DNA from: Desulfobacca_B sp046538075
GTDB lineage: Bacteria > Desulfobacterota > Desulfobaccia > Desulfobaccales > Desulfobaccaceae
NCBI GenBank assembly: GCA_046538075.1
Contig: JBKHJN010000036.1
Coordinates: 1 to 28,862 of the forward strand
DNA: 28,862 nucleotides
Direction: 5' to 3'
Positions 22,394 to 28,862 of this stretch are shown here, piece after piece. The notes below the pieces were generated by a model. It was not told the DNA's origin. It worked only from the letters and a program-made list of their open reading frames with translations, and made no database searches. How positions within the stretch are numbered: the stretch's first letter is position 1; every line of letters starts with the position of its first letter. A program made the position numbers and the translations under genes.

Positions 22394-24451
22394 TCAGGTA
22401 CCGATCATCTCCAGGAATTCTTTCTCATTGATGATTTTTGCCTGGTGGTTGCGGGCCTCATCCAGCTTGCTCCCCGGATTTTTCCCCGCCACCACATAGT
22501 CGGTCTCGCTGCTGACGCTGGAAGTGGCCCGGCCACCCAGTGATTCCACTCTGGCCTTGGCTTCATCCCTGGTAAAATTCTCCAAAGATCCGGTAAAAAC
22601 AAAAGTTTTCCCGGCCAGCGGGGTGGCCGGCGCTACCGGCTTCTCCCTGATTTGGACCCCGGAATCCTGCAGGCTCTTAAGGATGTCCTGGTTTTCCTTA
22701 CTGGTAAAGAAACTCCTGAGGCTGGCGGCAATCTGTGGACCCACCTCGGGGATTTTTTCCAGTTCCGCTTCGTCGGCTTGTGCCAAGGCCTCCAGGGATC
22801 GAAACGACTTTGCCAGCACCCGGGCGACGTGCTGTCCCACGTGTCTGATCCCCAGGGCATACAAGAACTGGTCCAGCCGGGGGGTGCGGGCCCGTTGGAT
22901 TGCTTTGTAAAGCTGCTCTGCTGACTTCTGCGCAAATCCCTCCAGACTGAGCAAGTCTTCTACGGTAAGGCGGTAGATATCGGCCACGCTGTTCACCAGA
23001 TTTTTCCTGACCAGGGCCTTGGCGGTTTCCTCCCCCAAGCCTTCGATGTTCATGGCTTCCCGAGAGGCGTAATGGGTCAGCTGCCCGACCACTTGGGCCG
23101 GACAGGATAGATGGGCCGGACAAAAATAGTAAGCTCCCTCTTTCTCAACCTCAGCGCCACAGGCCGGACAGGTGCGGGGCATGGAGAAGGCTTTGCCCCG
23201 TTTTCTCCCGGGCTCCTTGAGCCGCTCCACCACCTCGGGAATTACATCTCCGGCCCGCTCAATGCGCACCTTATCCCCCGGCCGCACGTCCTTTTTTTTA
23301 ACCTCGCTCTCGTTGTGCAGAGTGGCCCGGCTCACGGTCACCCCGCCCACATCCACCGGTTCCAGCAAAGCCACCGGCGTCAACATGCCGGTGCGGCCCA
23401 CCTGCACCGCAATGTCTTTCAGAACGGTGACCTCTTTTTTCGGAGGGAACTTCCAGGCCAGGGCCCAGCGGGGGCTGCGCTGGCGCACCCCCAGCTCTTG
23501 GCGCAGCTGGTAGTCGTCCAGCTTGATGACTACCCCGTCAATCTCATACTTCAAGTCGTCCCGCTGCGACAACAGTTTTTCATGATATTTTTGGAAATCT
23601 TCAAAGCTAAAGCCCCGCTGATTGTGGGGATCAGTCTTCAGGCCCCATAGAGGAAATTGCTTCAGCAGTTGCCAATGCGAGGCGAACTCCTGCCCTTCCA
23701 GCCCCAAGATATCGTAAAACACCAGATTTAGAGGCTTGCCGGCCACCATTTTTGAATCCAGCTGGCGCATCAGACCGGCCGCAGCATTGCGGGGATTGGC
23801 AAAAGGCTCCTCGCCTCTCTCCAGACGCTCCCGGTTCAGGGCCTGAAAGCCGTCCTTGGGCATGAAGACTTCTCCCCGCACTGCCAAAAAATCTGGCCGG
23901 GTCTGGTGTTTCTGCAGCCTCAGGGGCAGGGCTCCAATGTTTTTCAGGTTTTCCGAAATATCCTCCCCCTCTTGGCCGTCGCCCCGGGTAGCGCCGTACT
24001 GGAACTCGCCGTTTTCATAGACCACTTCCACGGAAAACCCGTCGAATTTGGGCTCCATGACGAATGCCAACTTTTCGGTCTTGGTATTCCGCTGGACAAA
24101 ATCAAAAAAATCTTCCACTTCCTTCTCTTCCAGGGCCGCAGTAAGACTGAGCAGGGGGGCTACGTGCTTGACTTTTTTAAGCTTATCGACCGGCGGTGCT
24201 CCTACCCGCCGGGTAGGAGAGTGGTCCGACTGAAGCTCCGGAAAGGCCTCCTCCAGTTGCTGGAGCCGATGAAACAGCTGGTCAAAAATGGCATCCGAAA
24301 TTACAGGCTGGTTCTTTACATAATAAAGGTAATCATGATAATCGATGCCCTCCCGCAGGGCCTCCACTTCCTGACGGGCCTCTTCCTTGCTCAGCTCTTC
24401 GATGGCTTTGAAGTCAGTACTGGGCTGCTTTTTGAAATCCAGTCGGCCCAT
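22394..24451 (-). CDS. ligA: NAD+-dependent DNA ligase LigA
   Basis: A 685-aa full-length LigA, which seals 5'-phosphate/3'-OH nicks using NAD+. The Ia domain contains YHDYLYYVKNQPVISDAIFD. The nucleotidyltransferase domain has KFDG with adenylylated Lys135 and GATRGDGQEGEDISEN. These are followed by an OB fold, the Cys4 zinc finger CPAC..CPAHLSC, helix-hairpin-helix repeats (NIEGLGEETA, LEGFAQKSAEQL, IPEVGPQIAASL) and a C-terminal BRCT domain (FVFTGSLENFTRDEAKARVESLGG). KFDG, SVEVVYENG and HVAPLLSL differ from the common KIDG/KLDG, SLRYENG and H..PMLSL forms. ATG 24451 has GGAGG 8 bases upstream and lies 2 bases after the polX stop, so the genes are translationally coupled; an earlier in-frame start would overlap polX by 73 bases and is less likely. 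Confidence 0.95.
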   Translation of the reverse strand: MGRLDFKKQPSTDFKAIEELSKEEARQEVEALREGIDYHDYLYYVKNQPVISDAIFDQLFHRLQQLEEAFPELQSDHSPTRRVGAPPVDKLKKVKHVAPLLSLTAALEEKEVEDFFDFVQRNTKTEKLAFVMEPKFDGFSVEVVYENGEFQYGATRGDGQEGEDISENLKNIGALPLRLQKHQTRPDFLAVRGEVFMPKDGFQALNRERLERGEEPFANPRNAAAGLMRQLDSKMVAGKPLNLVFYDILGLEGQEFASHWQLLKQFPLWGLKTDPHNQRGFSFEDFQKYHEKLLSQRDDLKYEIDGVVIKLDDYQLRQELGVRQRSPRWALAWKFPPKKEVTVLKDIAVQVGRTGMLTPVALLEPVDVGGVTVSRATLHNESEVKKKDVRPGDKVRIERAGDVIPEVVERLKEPGRKRGKAFSMPRTCPACGAEVEKEGAYYFCPAHLSCPAQVVGQLTHYASREAMNIEGLGEETAKALVRKNLVNSVADIYRLTVEDLLSLEGFAQKSAEQLYKAIQRARTPRLDQFLYALGIRHVGQHVARVLAKSFRSLEALAQADEAELEKIPEVGPQIAASLRSFFTSKENQDILKSLQDSGVQIREKPVAPATPLAGKTFVFTGSLENFTRDEAKARVESLGGRATSSVSSETDYVVAGKNPGSKLDEARNHQAKIINEKEFLEMIGT

Positions 24452-24453
24452 GA

Positions 24454-26175
24454 TCAATCCCTCCGCAACAATTTCTTGAGCTGGGTCCAGGTCTTGGTAT
24501 TGAGAACATCCTTGGCTTCCAGCCATCCCCGGCGGGCTTGGTAGACTCCGTATTTTATGAAGTCTAAGTCCGTGGTCTTGTGAGCATCAGTGGAAATGGC
24601 CACCTTCAGGCCCAGAGCTTTGGCCATTTGGCAGTACACATCATTAAGGTCCAGGCGGTCGGGATGGGCATTTAGTTCCAGAAAACAGCCGTGGTCTTTG
24701 GCCGCTTTCATTATCTGCTCCATATCCAGGTCATAGGGCTCGCGCTCGTTGATAAGCCGGCCGGTGGGGTGGGCCAGAATATTGAAATAAGGATTGCTCA
24801 TAGCTTTAATAATGCGCTCGGTCTGCCTTTGCCGGGATAAATTGAATTTGTAATGCACCGAACCCACCACCAAGTCCAACTCTTTGAGGATGTCATCCGG
24901 CAGATCCAGAGTCCCGTCCGCCAGGATGTCCACTTCAATGCTCTTTAAGAGCCGGAAATTGTCCCAGTCCTTATTCAACCGGTCGATCTGTTTGATCTGC
25001 TGGGCCAGCCGGTTGGCATCCAATCCTTTAGCCATGGTCACCCGCTGGGAATGGTCGGTAATGGCCAGGTATTTATAGCCTCGCTCCCGGGCGGCCTGGG
25101 CCATCTCTGCCAGCGTGTTGTGGCCGTCGGTTTCCTTGGTGTGGGCGTGCAAATCGCCTTGGAGATCCTCAACCGTGATCATCTCTGGCAACTGCCCCTG
25201 TTGGGCTGCCTCAATTTCTCCCCGGTTCTCTCTTAATTCCGGCTCAATATAAGGCAATTCGACTTTTTCATAGACCTCTTCTTCGGTTTTCCCGGCGACC
25301 CGCTTTTTCCCCTGGAACACCCCGTATTCGTTGATTTTAAACCCCTGGTCGATGCCAAGCTTGCGCACCGCAATGTTGTGTGATTTGGAACCGGTAAAAT
25401 AATGCAAGGCCGCGCCGTAGCTCACCTGAGGCACCACCCGGAGGTCCACCTGGAGGCCGGAATGCAGGATGACGGTCGAACGCGTCTTTCCTTGGGACAC
25501 TACCTCTTCCACATCTTCATAATCCACAAAGGCCTCCATCACCTTGGAGCCCTTCCGGCAGGTGGCCAAGATATCCACATCTCCCACGGTCTCTTTGCGG
25601 CGCCGGTAGCTGCCGGCCACTACCACCTTTTTTATCCCCTTAACCTGCTGCAGGTGGGCCAGCAGGGAATGGGCAATTTCTTCTACCTCTTTAAGCAGGA
25701 AGCGTCCTTTTTGGCCGGATAACTGCTCGATGCCCTTGAGAATTTTCTCTTCGGTCTTGGCACCGAAGCCGGACACTTCCCGGATTTTTTTCTTCTCGCC
25801 CGCCTCCTTCAAGTCTTCCAGGCTTTTGATCCCCAATTCCTCGTGTAGGGCCTGCACCCGTTTGGGCCCCAGGCCGGCAATCTGCATCATCTCCCCCAGG
25901 TCGGCCGGGGTGCGTGATTGCAGTTCTTTGAGCTGGGCCAGTTCCCCGGTTTCGACAATCTCGGTGATTTTCCCGGCCAGGTCTTGGCCAATCCCGGATA
26001 ACTGCGACAGATCAGCGTCATTTTTTACCATCTCTGCCGCACTCTGGGGCCAATCGTTGACAGTGCGGGCCGCGTCGCGGTAAGCCCGCACCCGGAAGTG
26101 GTTGGCCCCCTCAATTTCCAACAGGTCCGCTACCTTATTAAAGATTTCGGCGATGTCCCGGTTGTGTACCGGCAT
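24454..26175 (-). CDS. polX: Bacterial family-X DNA polymerase/3'-5' exonuclease PolX
   Basis: A 573-aa bacterial PolX, a gap-filling repair polymerase with a C-terminal PHP nuclease. The N-terminal 8-kDa domain and helix-hairpin-helix repeats (LSQLSGIGQDLAGKI, IAGLGPKRVQAL, VSGFGAKTEEKI) precede the palm. Catalytic aspartates are in GSYRRRKETVGDVDIL (Asp199, Asp201) and QVDLRV (Asp244). The PHP domain from about 340 shows its metal-binding set: DLHAHTKETDG, ITDHSQ, EVDIL, GSVHYKF, LAHPTGR, ELNAHPDR and ISTDAH. I chose ATG 26175 (GGGAGA/AGAGGA upstream) over an ATG seven codons earlier that lacks a ribosome site. It precedes ligA with a 2-base gap, so polymerase and ligase are made together. 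Confidence 0.95.
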   Translation of the reverse strand: MPVHNRDIAEIFNKVADLLEIEGANHFRVRAYRDAARTVNDWPQSAAEMVKNDADLSQLSGIGQDLAGKITEIVETGELAQLKELQSRTPADLGEMMQIAGLGPKRVQALHEELGIKSLEDLKEAGEKKKIREVSGFGAKTEEKILKGIEQLSGQKGRFLLKEVEEIAHSLLAHLQQVKGIKKVVVAGSYRRRKETVGDVDILATCRKGSKVMEAFVDYEDVEEVVSQGKTRSTVILHSGLQVDLRVVPQVSYGAALHYFTGSKSHNIAVRKLGIDQGFKINEYGVFQGKKRVAGKTEEEVYEKVELPYIEPELRENRGEIEAAQQGQLPEMITVEDLQGDLHAHTKETDGHNTLAEMAQAARERGYKYLAITDHSQRVTMAKGLDANRLAQQIKQIDRLNKDWDNFRLLKSIEVDILADGTLDLPDDILKELDLVVGSVHYKFNLSRQRQTERIIKAMSNPYFNILAHPTGRLINEREPYDLDMEQIMKAAKDHGCFLELNAHPDRLDLNDVYCQMAKALGLKVAISTDAHKTTDLDFIKYGVYQARRGWLEAKDVLNTKTWTQLKKLLRRD

Positions 26176-26565
26176 GTTCCTCTCTTCTCCCGGCATCAGC
26201 GTTATTGGTCAAAAAATAAACAGGTCCCGTTGATACTTAGAAATATAATCATAAAACCAAGGCTGGCAATGCTCCTAAGCTTTATATCCGGTGGCAAATC
26301 TGGCCCCCGCCTCTGCACCTGCCCGGCTGGCCGCCACCTGACCTATTATTTTTAAAAATAATTATTGAGGAATCCAGAGGATTATATTTTAGAGGCAGAA
26401 CTAGCAGTCTTCCATAAGAATATCGGAGATGAGATACACTGGTCGCCTATGCTTAATTAGAAAAAAAGAGCTTGACAAGTTAAGTCAGGAAGGTTTATAT
26501 AATTGCTTCTGAAACGCAATCGCAATTAAATTACAGTTGATGTGCAATTAAAGGTTTGGTGATCA
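26176..26565. other. Intergenic region with an AT palindrome and promoter
   Basis: No gene is convincing. There is a perfect 18-bp palindrome ATTATTTTT/AAAAATAAT (26345-26362), a widely spaced GGTGGC/GCCACC pair near 26290-26340, a good plus-strand promoter (26472-26501) and, just after it, the repeat GCAATTAAA at 26522-26530 and 26544-26552, 22 bp apart. The polX promoter on the minus strand must lie in the first 200 bp but I cannot place it. Confidence 0.5.
26472..26503 (+). promoter_or_regulatory. Strong sigma70-like promoter
   Basis: A perfect TTGACA (26472-26477) is followed after 18 bp by TATATA (26496-26501); an overlapping perfect TATAAT (26498-26503) is at 20 bp. Transcription would start near 26509 and read through the decayed-gene region into the barrel protein gene. 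Two GCAATTAAA copies spaced by two helical turns follow and could bind a regulator. Confidence 0.55.
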
Positions 26566-26844
26566 ATGGATAAATTTGAAATCGTACCATACCGTGGTCG
26601 GCGATGGGGCCAAGGGCCGCTGTGACCAGGATGGCCAACTCCAGGTAGTGCGCCGTCTGGAGAGAGACCCGATCCCGGCCAGTTCCGGAACCTGGCACTG
26701 CTGGTATTGATGACCCAAAAACCCCGCCGCAAGCCCTGGCTTAAGCCAGGGGTAATTTCAGAAACTTGCCCTTCGGGTCAGGCCCGTCCAGGAATCCGAA
26801 GCTCCAGCCGGGTGGAGTATACTAGATTGAGAAAGGAGAAATAG
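26566..26844 (+). pseudogene. Possible decayed gene with in-frame TGA
   Basis: ATG 26566 opens a frame (MDKFEIVPYRGRRWGQGPL) that meets TGA at 26623-26625 and then stays open for 72 more codons to TAG 26842-26844, two bases before the next gene. A second frame is open to TGA 26708-26710 (..VVGDGAKGRCDQDGQL..RRLERDPIPAS..) and touches an ATG at 26710 as TGATG. The pattern fits a small gene broken by frameshift or nonsense mutation. No family was recognised in any frame, and no good ribosome site precedes 26566. An 18-bp palindrome CCCTGGCTT/AAGCCAGGG lies at 26734-26751. Confidence 0.3.
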
Positions 26845-26846
26845 AA

Positions 26847-27806
26847 ATGAAGCAAAGGCGATTTTGGGTAATGCTGTTGTTGGTTCTTTGGCTGGTTCCG
26901 CCAGCCACAGTTAAGGGTGAAGAACTGGAAAAGTCTACGGTGCCGACAATCGCGGCTCGGCAAAAAGAATGCCCTTGCACCTTTGGACCGATACTCACCG
27001 ACACCGCAGTGCCGGTAGAGGTCGGAGGCCTGGAACTACAGCCTTTCTGGTATTTCAGTGCGGTTATTGACAGTTTTTCGCCAAGCTGGAGGCGAACCAG
27101 CGCCGGAGGAGATTTTTATTCTTTCGGTTTCGACCTGCAGATAACCTATGGTGCCTGGGAAAATCTTGAGGTCTTTACGGTTATCCCGGTGGCAGTCAAT
27201 TGGGCCAGAAGTGTTAATGAGCCCGGTCCCAGTGGAGACCGTTCTGCCAGTTATGGAGGTTTCGGCGACGTCAATCTGACCTTTAAATACCTGTTTTTGG
27301 AAGAGGGGCCGGTGGCGCCGGCCATGTCTGCCGTTTTTGCCACGGATTTTCCCACCGGCCACTATAGGCACTTGAACCCCGACAATCTGGGAACCGATGA
27401 GCTAGGTGGCGGGTCCTATGTCTTTACCACTGGACTAAACCTGGCCAAATGGATCGATCCCTTCATTTTTTACGGTAACTTCTACTACTCCATGCCCACC
27501 TCCTTCACCAATGATGACGGGAAACAGGAACCCCGGGATTTTGTTACGGTGAACCTGGCCGCGGAATACCCCTTTAGCGAGAAATGGATTGCTCTCTTGG
27601 AGCTCACCAGTTTTTGGGATGGAGGGCGGTTGTTCGGTCCACATCCCAACCTCGAGCCGGCTGGATTGCTCTCCATTTTACCGGGGATTGAGTTCATCGC
27701 TAAGGAAAACCTCTTCCTGGCCTTCGGGGTGAATGTCGATCTAATCGGCAAAAACACCGGCGCTACCGTGATGCCGATATTGTCTTTAGTGTGGGCGGTG
27801 CGATGA
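26847..27806 (+). CDS. Outer-membrane beta-barrel protein (transporter-like, unassigned)
   Basis: A 319-aa exported protein. A signal peptide covers about residues 1-24 (basic MKQRR, hydrophobic FWVMLLLVLWLVPPATV, then KGEE). The mature part begins with a short Cys-containing segment (KECPCTFGP) and continues as alternating aromatic/hydrophobic strands with Gly/Asn turns (LELQPFWYFSAVID, FYSFGFDLQITYGAWENLEVFTVIPV, YGGFGDVNLTFKYLF, WIALLELTSFWDGG, LSILPGIEFIAKENLFLAFGVNVDL), typical of the MetA-like/phenol-pathway OM protein family. Substrate unknown. AAAGGAGA lies before the ATG. Confidence 0.75.
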   Translation: MKQRRFWVMLLLVLWLVPPATVKGEELEKSTVPTIAARQKECPCTFGPILTDTAVPVEVGGLELQPFWYFSAVIDSFSPSWRRTSAGGDFYSFGFDLQITYGAWENLEVFTVIPVAVNWARSVNEPGPSGDRSASYGGFGDVNLTFKYLFLEEGPVAPAMSAVFATDFPTGHYRHLNPDNLGTDELGGGSYVFTTGLNLAKWIDPFIFYGNFYYSMPTSFTNDDGKQEPRDFVTVNLAAEYPFSEKWIALLELTSFWDGGRLFGPHPNLEPAGLLSILPGIEFIAKENLFLAFGVNVDLIGKNTGATVMPILSLVWAVR

Positions 27807-28028
27807 GAGTTAAAAACCATGGCTACTGGGCGAGTCCCGTTCTCTCGAAGCCTGTCTTGCAGACAAGTCCAGGGTTCCGACGGGAAACGCTTTGGCTTCT
27901 GGAGGACCCCAAAAGCTGAGGAAAAACGGCGGCATAACAGACTTGGCCAGGGGCAACCAGCTCCTGGCCATTTACCCAGATTTTCCTGCGGTTATAGTGG
28001 AATATGACCAAACATTTTTGAGGTTATA
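27807..28028. other. Intergenic region downstream of the barrel protein
   Basis: No gene supported. A short TGTCT/AGACA hairpin lies near 27850 and an 8-bp hairpin at 27944-27970. Nothing else recognised before the palindromes at 28029. Confidence 0.4.
27944..27973 (+). terminator. Hairpin downstream of the barrel protein gene
   Basis: TGGCCAGG (27944-27951) pairs exactly with CCTGGCCA (27963-27970), with an 11-base loop, followed by TTT. It lies about 140 bases after the barrel protein stop. The U-tract is short, so termination is plausible but not secure. Confidence 0.4.
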
Positions 28029-28065
28029 GGTACCAGTACCTATATTGAAAATAGGTACTGGTACC
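28029..28065. promoter_or_regulatory. Paired mirror-image palindromes (probable operator)
   Basis: GGTACCAGTACCTAT (28029-28043) and ATAGGTACTGGTACC (28051-28065) are exact reverse complements with a 7-base spacer. Each arm contains its own palindrome, GGTAC-CA-GTACC and GGTAC-TG-GTACC, whose centres are 25 bp apart. The element ends 2 bases before a TTGACA. This is the form expected of two dimer-binding sites of a regulator; a cruciform or a terminator without a T-run is the alternative. Confidence 0.55.
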
Positions 28066-28067
28066 CA

Positions 28068-28118
28068 TTGACATTAAATGACAACCTTTATTAATATACA
28101 TTTTGTTGAGGGATGGAG
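28068..28118 (+). repeat. 51-bp direct repeat, copy 1 (promoter-like)
   Basis: Copy 1 of two 51-bp units that match at 42 of 51 positions. It starts with TTGACA, has TAATAT 18 bp further (28092-28097) and ends with a conserved GTTGAGGGATGGAG. The conserved parts are the ends and the AT-rich centre, as expected for a duplicated promoter or binding site. Confidence 0.6.
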
Positions 28119-28128
28119 TTTTTTTTGC

Positions 28129-28179
28129 TTGACGCCAAATGGCAATTTTAATTAATATACATCATGTTGAGGGATGGAG
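28129..28179 (+). repeat. 51-bp direct repeat, copy 2 (promoter-like)
   Basis: Copy 2 begins 61 bp after copy 1, with TTGACG and TAATAT at the same 18-bp spacing, the block TTAATATACAT, and the same 3' end GTTGAGGGATGGAG. A T-rich run (TTTTTTTTGC) separates the copies. Confidence 0.6.
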
Positions 28180-28215
28180 GAGATTTTCCGCTTTATATAA
28201 ACCGCGAAGGAAGGG

Positions 28216-28241
28216 GCCATCAGCGCCCGCTAGTGGCTTTT
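28216..28241 (+). terminator. Intrinsic-terminator-like hairpin after the repeats
   Basis: GCCATCAGCG and CGCTAGTGGC form a stem with 9 of 10 possible pairs (one GU, one CA mismatch) around a tiny loop, followed by TTTTCT. It lies 37-58 bp after repeat copy 2, so a transcript started there would be very short unless it reads through. It may be an attenuator for the downstream gene. Confidence 0.45.
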
Positions 28242-28770
28242 CTGGTTGCTGAAGCTGCATGGAGAGGGAAGCGGACCAGGCAGAGGGGAAAATCTACCTA
28301 AACAAGCATTAAGTTATAGAAATTAATAGCTTTTTAGTGATTTCCGGATGGAATTCAAGGGCCTGGGGTATGCTCTTTGATCGAATCGCACCGAAAATTT
28401 GGTGATGGATAGACGCAGCGACTTTACTTAATATTTCATATTCAGCTTCAACGCCAAGGCATTCACGATTTTAAAGAATCTGAGCCTTTCACTGTCCCGG
28501 GGCGTTGGGCCGGATGGGAGTTCAGTCAATCTCACCGGGACTATCGCCCCGGAAACAAATTCCCGACGAGTCAACATTCCGGGTCTTGATAGACGCGGGC
28601 TAATCTCCGGCAGGCGAACCACTTTGCCTCCGGCTGGTCAAGTAGAAGCTGGCAAGGCGGGCTTGCTTTGCCGGCACCTCAGCCTTGCAGCGAATAATAT
28701 TAACCATCATGTCCGGGGCTGAACCCTACGGCCAGGTGCAACTGTGCCATGTCAGTTCTTAGGGTCGCAG
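28242..28770. other. Long untranslated stretch before the NusG-like gene
   Basis: About 530 bp with no plausible plus-strand gene. One bulged hairpin, CCGG-c-AGGC with GCCT-CCGG (28607-28633), and a small GCAAG/CTTGC hairpin near 28652-28668 are visible. A 64-codon minus-strand frame covers 28428-28622 but is not convincing. I find no match to the ops/JUMPstart element or a riboswitch class I can recall. If transcribed from the repeats, it would be a leader of about 600 bases. Confidence 0.45.
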
Positions 28771-28862
28771 ATGGCAGACGATAATAAAAAAGTGAACTAT
28801 CAAAAGTCCTGGTATGTGGTTCATACCCGCAGCCGATGTGAGGCCAAGGTCGAGCTCGGCTT
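28771..28862 (+). CDS. NusG/RfaH-like transcription antiterminator (5' part only)
   Basis: The first 30 codons before the window ends: MADDNKKVNYQKSWYVVHTR, continuing SRCEAKVELG. The W-Y-V-V-H-T-R-x-R-x-E-x-K-V pattern is the first strand and helix of the NGN domain of NusG paralogues (RfaH, UpxY, LoaP). Such paralogues bind RNA polymerase and suppress pausing and termination within a particular operon, often for surface polysaccharides, and are commonly its first gene. Housekeeping NusG is less likely because no secE or ribosomal protein genes lie upstream. AGGG lies about 8 bases before the ATG. Partial at the right edge. Confidence 0.8.
   Translation, partial: MADDNKKVNYQKSWYVVHTRSRCEAKVELG

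Noticed and set aside
23906..24544. 212-codon plus-strand frame antisense to ligA
   Set aside because: Covers the conserved adenylylation domain in reverse; a shadow frame.
26098..26355. 85-codon plus-strand frame upstream of the barrel protein
   Set aside because: Starts inside polX in antisense and has no domain, signal or ribosome site.
26734..26760. Similarity of TTAAGCCAGGGG to part of the JUMPstart element
   Set aside because: The match is explained by a perfect 18-bp palindrome, and the ops part (GGCGGTAGCGT) is absent; it is also 2 kb from the NusG-like gene with another gene between.
28428..28622. 64-codon minus-strand frame with GGAGG before a GTG start
   Set aside because: The ribosome site is suggestive, but there is no family match, no promoter is evident and it is antisense to the leader of the NusG-like gene. 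Kept only as a weak possibility.
28640..28770. Possible c-di-GMP (GEMM) or other riboswitch before the NusG-like gene
   Set aside because: I looked for the conserved GEMM blocks and found only fragments such as GCCTCCGGC; the order and tetraloop are missing.
1..28862. tRNA, rRNA, CRISPR array, insertion sequence or prophage
   Set aside because: No T-loop-type tRNA arrangement, regularly spaced repeats, transposase or integrase motifs were seen by eye. A tRNAscan or ISfinder run would be decisive.

Overview
The window reads as a chromosomal segment of an anaerobic, Gram-negative, moderately GC-rich bacterium. A Desulfobacterota (former Deltaproteobacteria) member is my best guess. It rests on hopanoid-tailoring genes, a MoeA fused to a periplasmic-binding-like domain, outer-membrane barrel proteins and an LpxL-type acyltransferase. 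The taxonomy is inferred from gene content, not from a search.

Layout. 1-7750 (+): tail of an upstream gene, a P2-type cation ATPase, a radical SAM enzyme, two consecutive MoeA paralogues (the second a MoeA-PBP fusion) and a GNAT acetyltransferase. 7751-8038: a palindrome-rich spacer followed by a good sigma70-like promoter. 8039-11842 (+): a tightly coupled operon, hpnJ - unassigned radical SAM - hpnK - four-helix EamA/SMR-like membrane protein, which looks like a hopanoid (bacteriohopanepolyol) head-group tailoring unit. 11876-13422 (-): a putative small membrane protein, a Bcp peroxiredoxin and a 101-aa helical hypothetical protein. 13680-15164 (+): a DUF2156 protein and a SixA-like phosphohistidine phosphatase. 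15240-19351 (-): a FadL-type porin and a large hybrid histidine kinase. 19352-21789 (+): an AT-rich divergent region with a possible 24-aa peptide, then an LpxL-like acyltransferase overlapping an enolase-superfamily epimerase. 21998-26175 (-): a small membrane protein, then LigA directly downstream of PolX in a two-gene repair operon. 26176-26846: a promoter and a probable decayed gene leading to an outer-membrane barrel protein (26847-27806, +). 27807-28770: almost 1 kb without a convincing gene but with striking structure, ending at the first 30 codons of a NusG/RfaH-like antiterminator at the right edge.

How the genes work together. PolX (gap filling, 3'-5' exonuclease) and LigA (nick sealing) form a self-contained gap-repair pair. 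HpnK and HpnJ carry out late steps that turn an N-acetylglucosaminyl-hopanoid into a cyclitol ether in the known pathway. The extra radical SAM and the ArnE/F-like small transporter suggest a further modification and membrane flipping. The two MoeA proteins belong to molybdenum (or tungsten) cofactor metabolism.

Most interesting region. At 28029-28241 there are, in order, two mirror-image 12-bp palindromes, two 82%-identical 51-bp direct repeats that each resemble a promoter, and a terminator-like hairpin. About 530 bp further on is a NusG/RfaH-like gene, a class that often controls long polysaccharide operons. This looks like an elaborate, possibly attenuated, control region for a cluster beyond the window.
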